From the NCBI RefSeq assembly GCF_049306965.1, contig NC_133194.1, positions 14,542,501 to 14,606,500 on the forward strand: a stretch of DNA of 64,000 nucleotides, in the 5' to 3' direction. The notes beneath the pieces were generated by a model. That model was not told where the DNA came from, made no database searches, and was given only the letters and a program-made list of their open reading frames with translations. Of the stretch, positions 61,276-64,000 are shown one piece after another. Position numbers and translations under genes: made by a program. Origin of the DNA: Danio rerio. Taxonomy: Eukaryota; Chordata; Actinopteri; Cypriniformes; Danionidae. How positions within the stretch are numbered: the first letter of the stretch is position 1; each line of letters begins with the position of its first letter.

Positions 61276-61600
61276 TGCAAACAAGAAATCTAAAGGCCTT
61301 GTCAAGTAACAGGCAGATGGTCGATACAGGCACCAGACAGGGTAAAGGATTAAACAACGCAAGGGTCAAAGCACAGAGAAATGTGTTTGTAATGTTACAG
61401 GGTGTTGACCAAACAAGACTCAGCAAAGTGTGTGTGAGTGTGCTCTATATATATAGTCTTTATAATCAGTACTTGTACTGTGTGTGGTGGTGCCTGTAGG
61501 TATTCGTGGTTCATTTGGAGACGGGATTGTAGTCCTCCAGGGATCTGTATGAAATAATCGCTGGTGATTGTGATAATATGCTTAGTAAGCCTTTAATATA

Positions 61601-62088
61601 CAGTTGAAGTCAGAATTATTAGCCCCCCTTTCAATTTCTTTTCTTTTTTAATTATTTCCTAATTAATGTTTAACAGAGCAAGGAAATTTTCACAGCATGT
61701 CTGATAATATTTTTTCTTCTAGTGAAAGTCTTTTTTTTTTATTTCAGCTAGAATACATTAAGTTTTTAATTTAAAAAGAAAACATTTTAGGGACATTTTA
61801 GGGAACAAACCATCGTTAAACAATAACTTGCCTAATTACCCTAACCTGCCTAGTTAACCTAATTAACCTAGTTAAGCCTTTAAATGTCACTTTAAGCTGT
61901 ATAGAAGTGTCTTGAAAAATATCTAGTCAAATATTATCTATGTCATCATGGCAAAGATAAAATAAATCAGTTATTAGAAATAAGTTATTAAAACTATTAA
62001 GCTTAGAAATGTGTGTAAAAATCTTCTTTCCACTAAACAGACATTGAGGAAAAAATTCAGGGGGGCTAATAATTCTGACTTCAACTGT
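61601..62088. mobile_element. Tc1/mariner-like TA element, copy 5
   Basis: Best preserved copy: CAGTTGAAGTCAGAATTATT to AATAATTCTGACTTCAACTG with TA on both sides. 488 bp, non-coding. Confidence 0.85.
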
Positions 62089-63920
<1,832 letters not shown>

Positions 63921-64000
63921 CACTGAAAAAAAAATTACACTTTGAACCAAATTTAAAAAATTAATGTAATTGTTAAAACATAATTTAACTCCAAGCATTT

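Overview
This window is vertebrate nuclear DNA. It is most likely zebrafish (Danio rerio) or a close cyprinid: it holds about a dozen DANA-type tRNA-derived SINEs, many fish-type DNA transposons (Tc1/mariner-like TA elements, hAT, PIF/Harbinger and CACTA/EnSpm), long AT microsatellites and multi-exon genes with GT-AG introns. Only two host protein genes can be supported. All family names here are recalled from memory; no database search was run.

Host genes. srsf4 (+ strand, coding 8673-17508, six coding exons, 366 aa) is an SR-family splicing factor with two RRMs and an RS tail. Its second intron holds a candidate stop-bearing poison exon (12183-12236). Downstream on the same strand is tmem200b (coding exon 22294-23505, 403 aa, two-pass membrane protein, poly(A) signal near 24665), with a probable non-coding first exon near 18900-19215. 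SRSF4 and TMEM200B are also neighbours in human 1p35, which supports both names.

Mobile DNA. Bases 1-8600 and 24700-64000 are mostly transposons and gene desert. Two related CACTA-type elements stand out. CACTA-1 (2253-6234) sits inside a DANA SINE. CACTA-2 (50294-55471) sits inside a PIF/Harbinger element (49144-55720). Both begin CACT(C/G)TCAGAAAAA, both duplicated the dinucleotide CA, and both have subterminal arrays of GGTACAA/TTGTACC. Each carries a spliced cargo gene that is not a recognised transposase. In both, the gene points towards the same, homologous end of the element. The CACTA-2 copy reads as an 88-codon five-exon frame with further open frame beyond its stop; the CACTA-1 copy is decayed. 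This pair is the most interesting content of the window.

Other layout: a palindromic MITE with 7-bp target duplications (two copies); five PIF/Harbinger-type elements with 3-bp duplications, one keeping a Myb/SANT-like frame; a hAT element with an 8-bp duplication and a TA element nested in it; three solo-LTR fossils, one with a clean 5-bp duplication; and several unique, homeodomain-site-rich stretches (36100-36560, 39990-40340, 48380-48650, 59690-60480) that look like conserved non-coding elements. No rRNA, tRNA gene or CRISPR array was seen.
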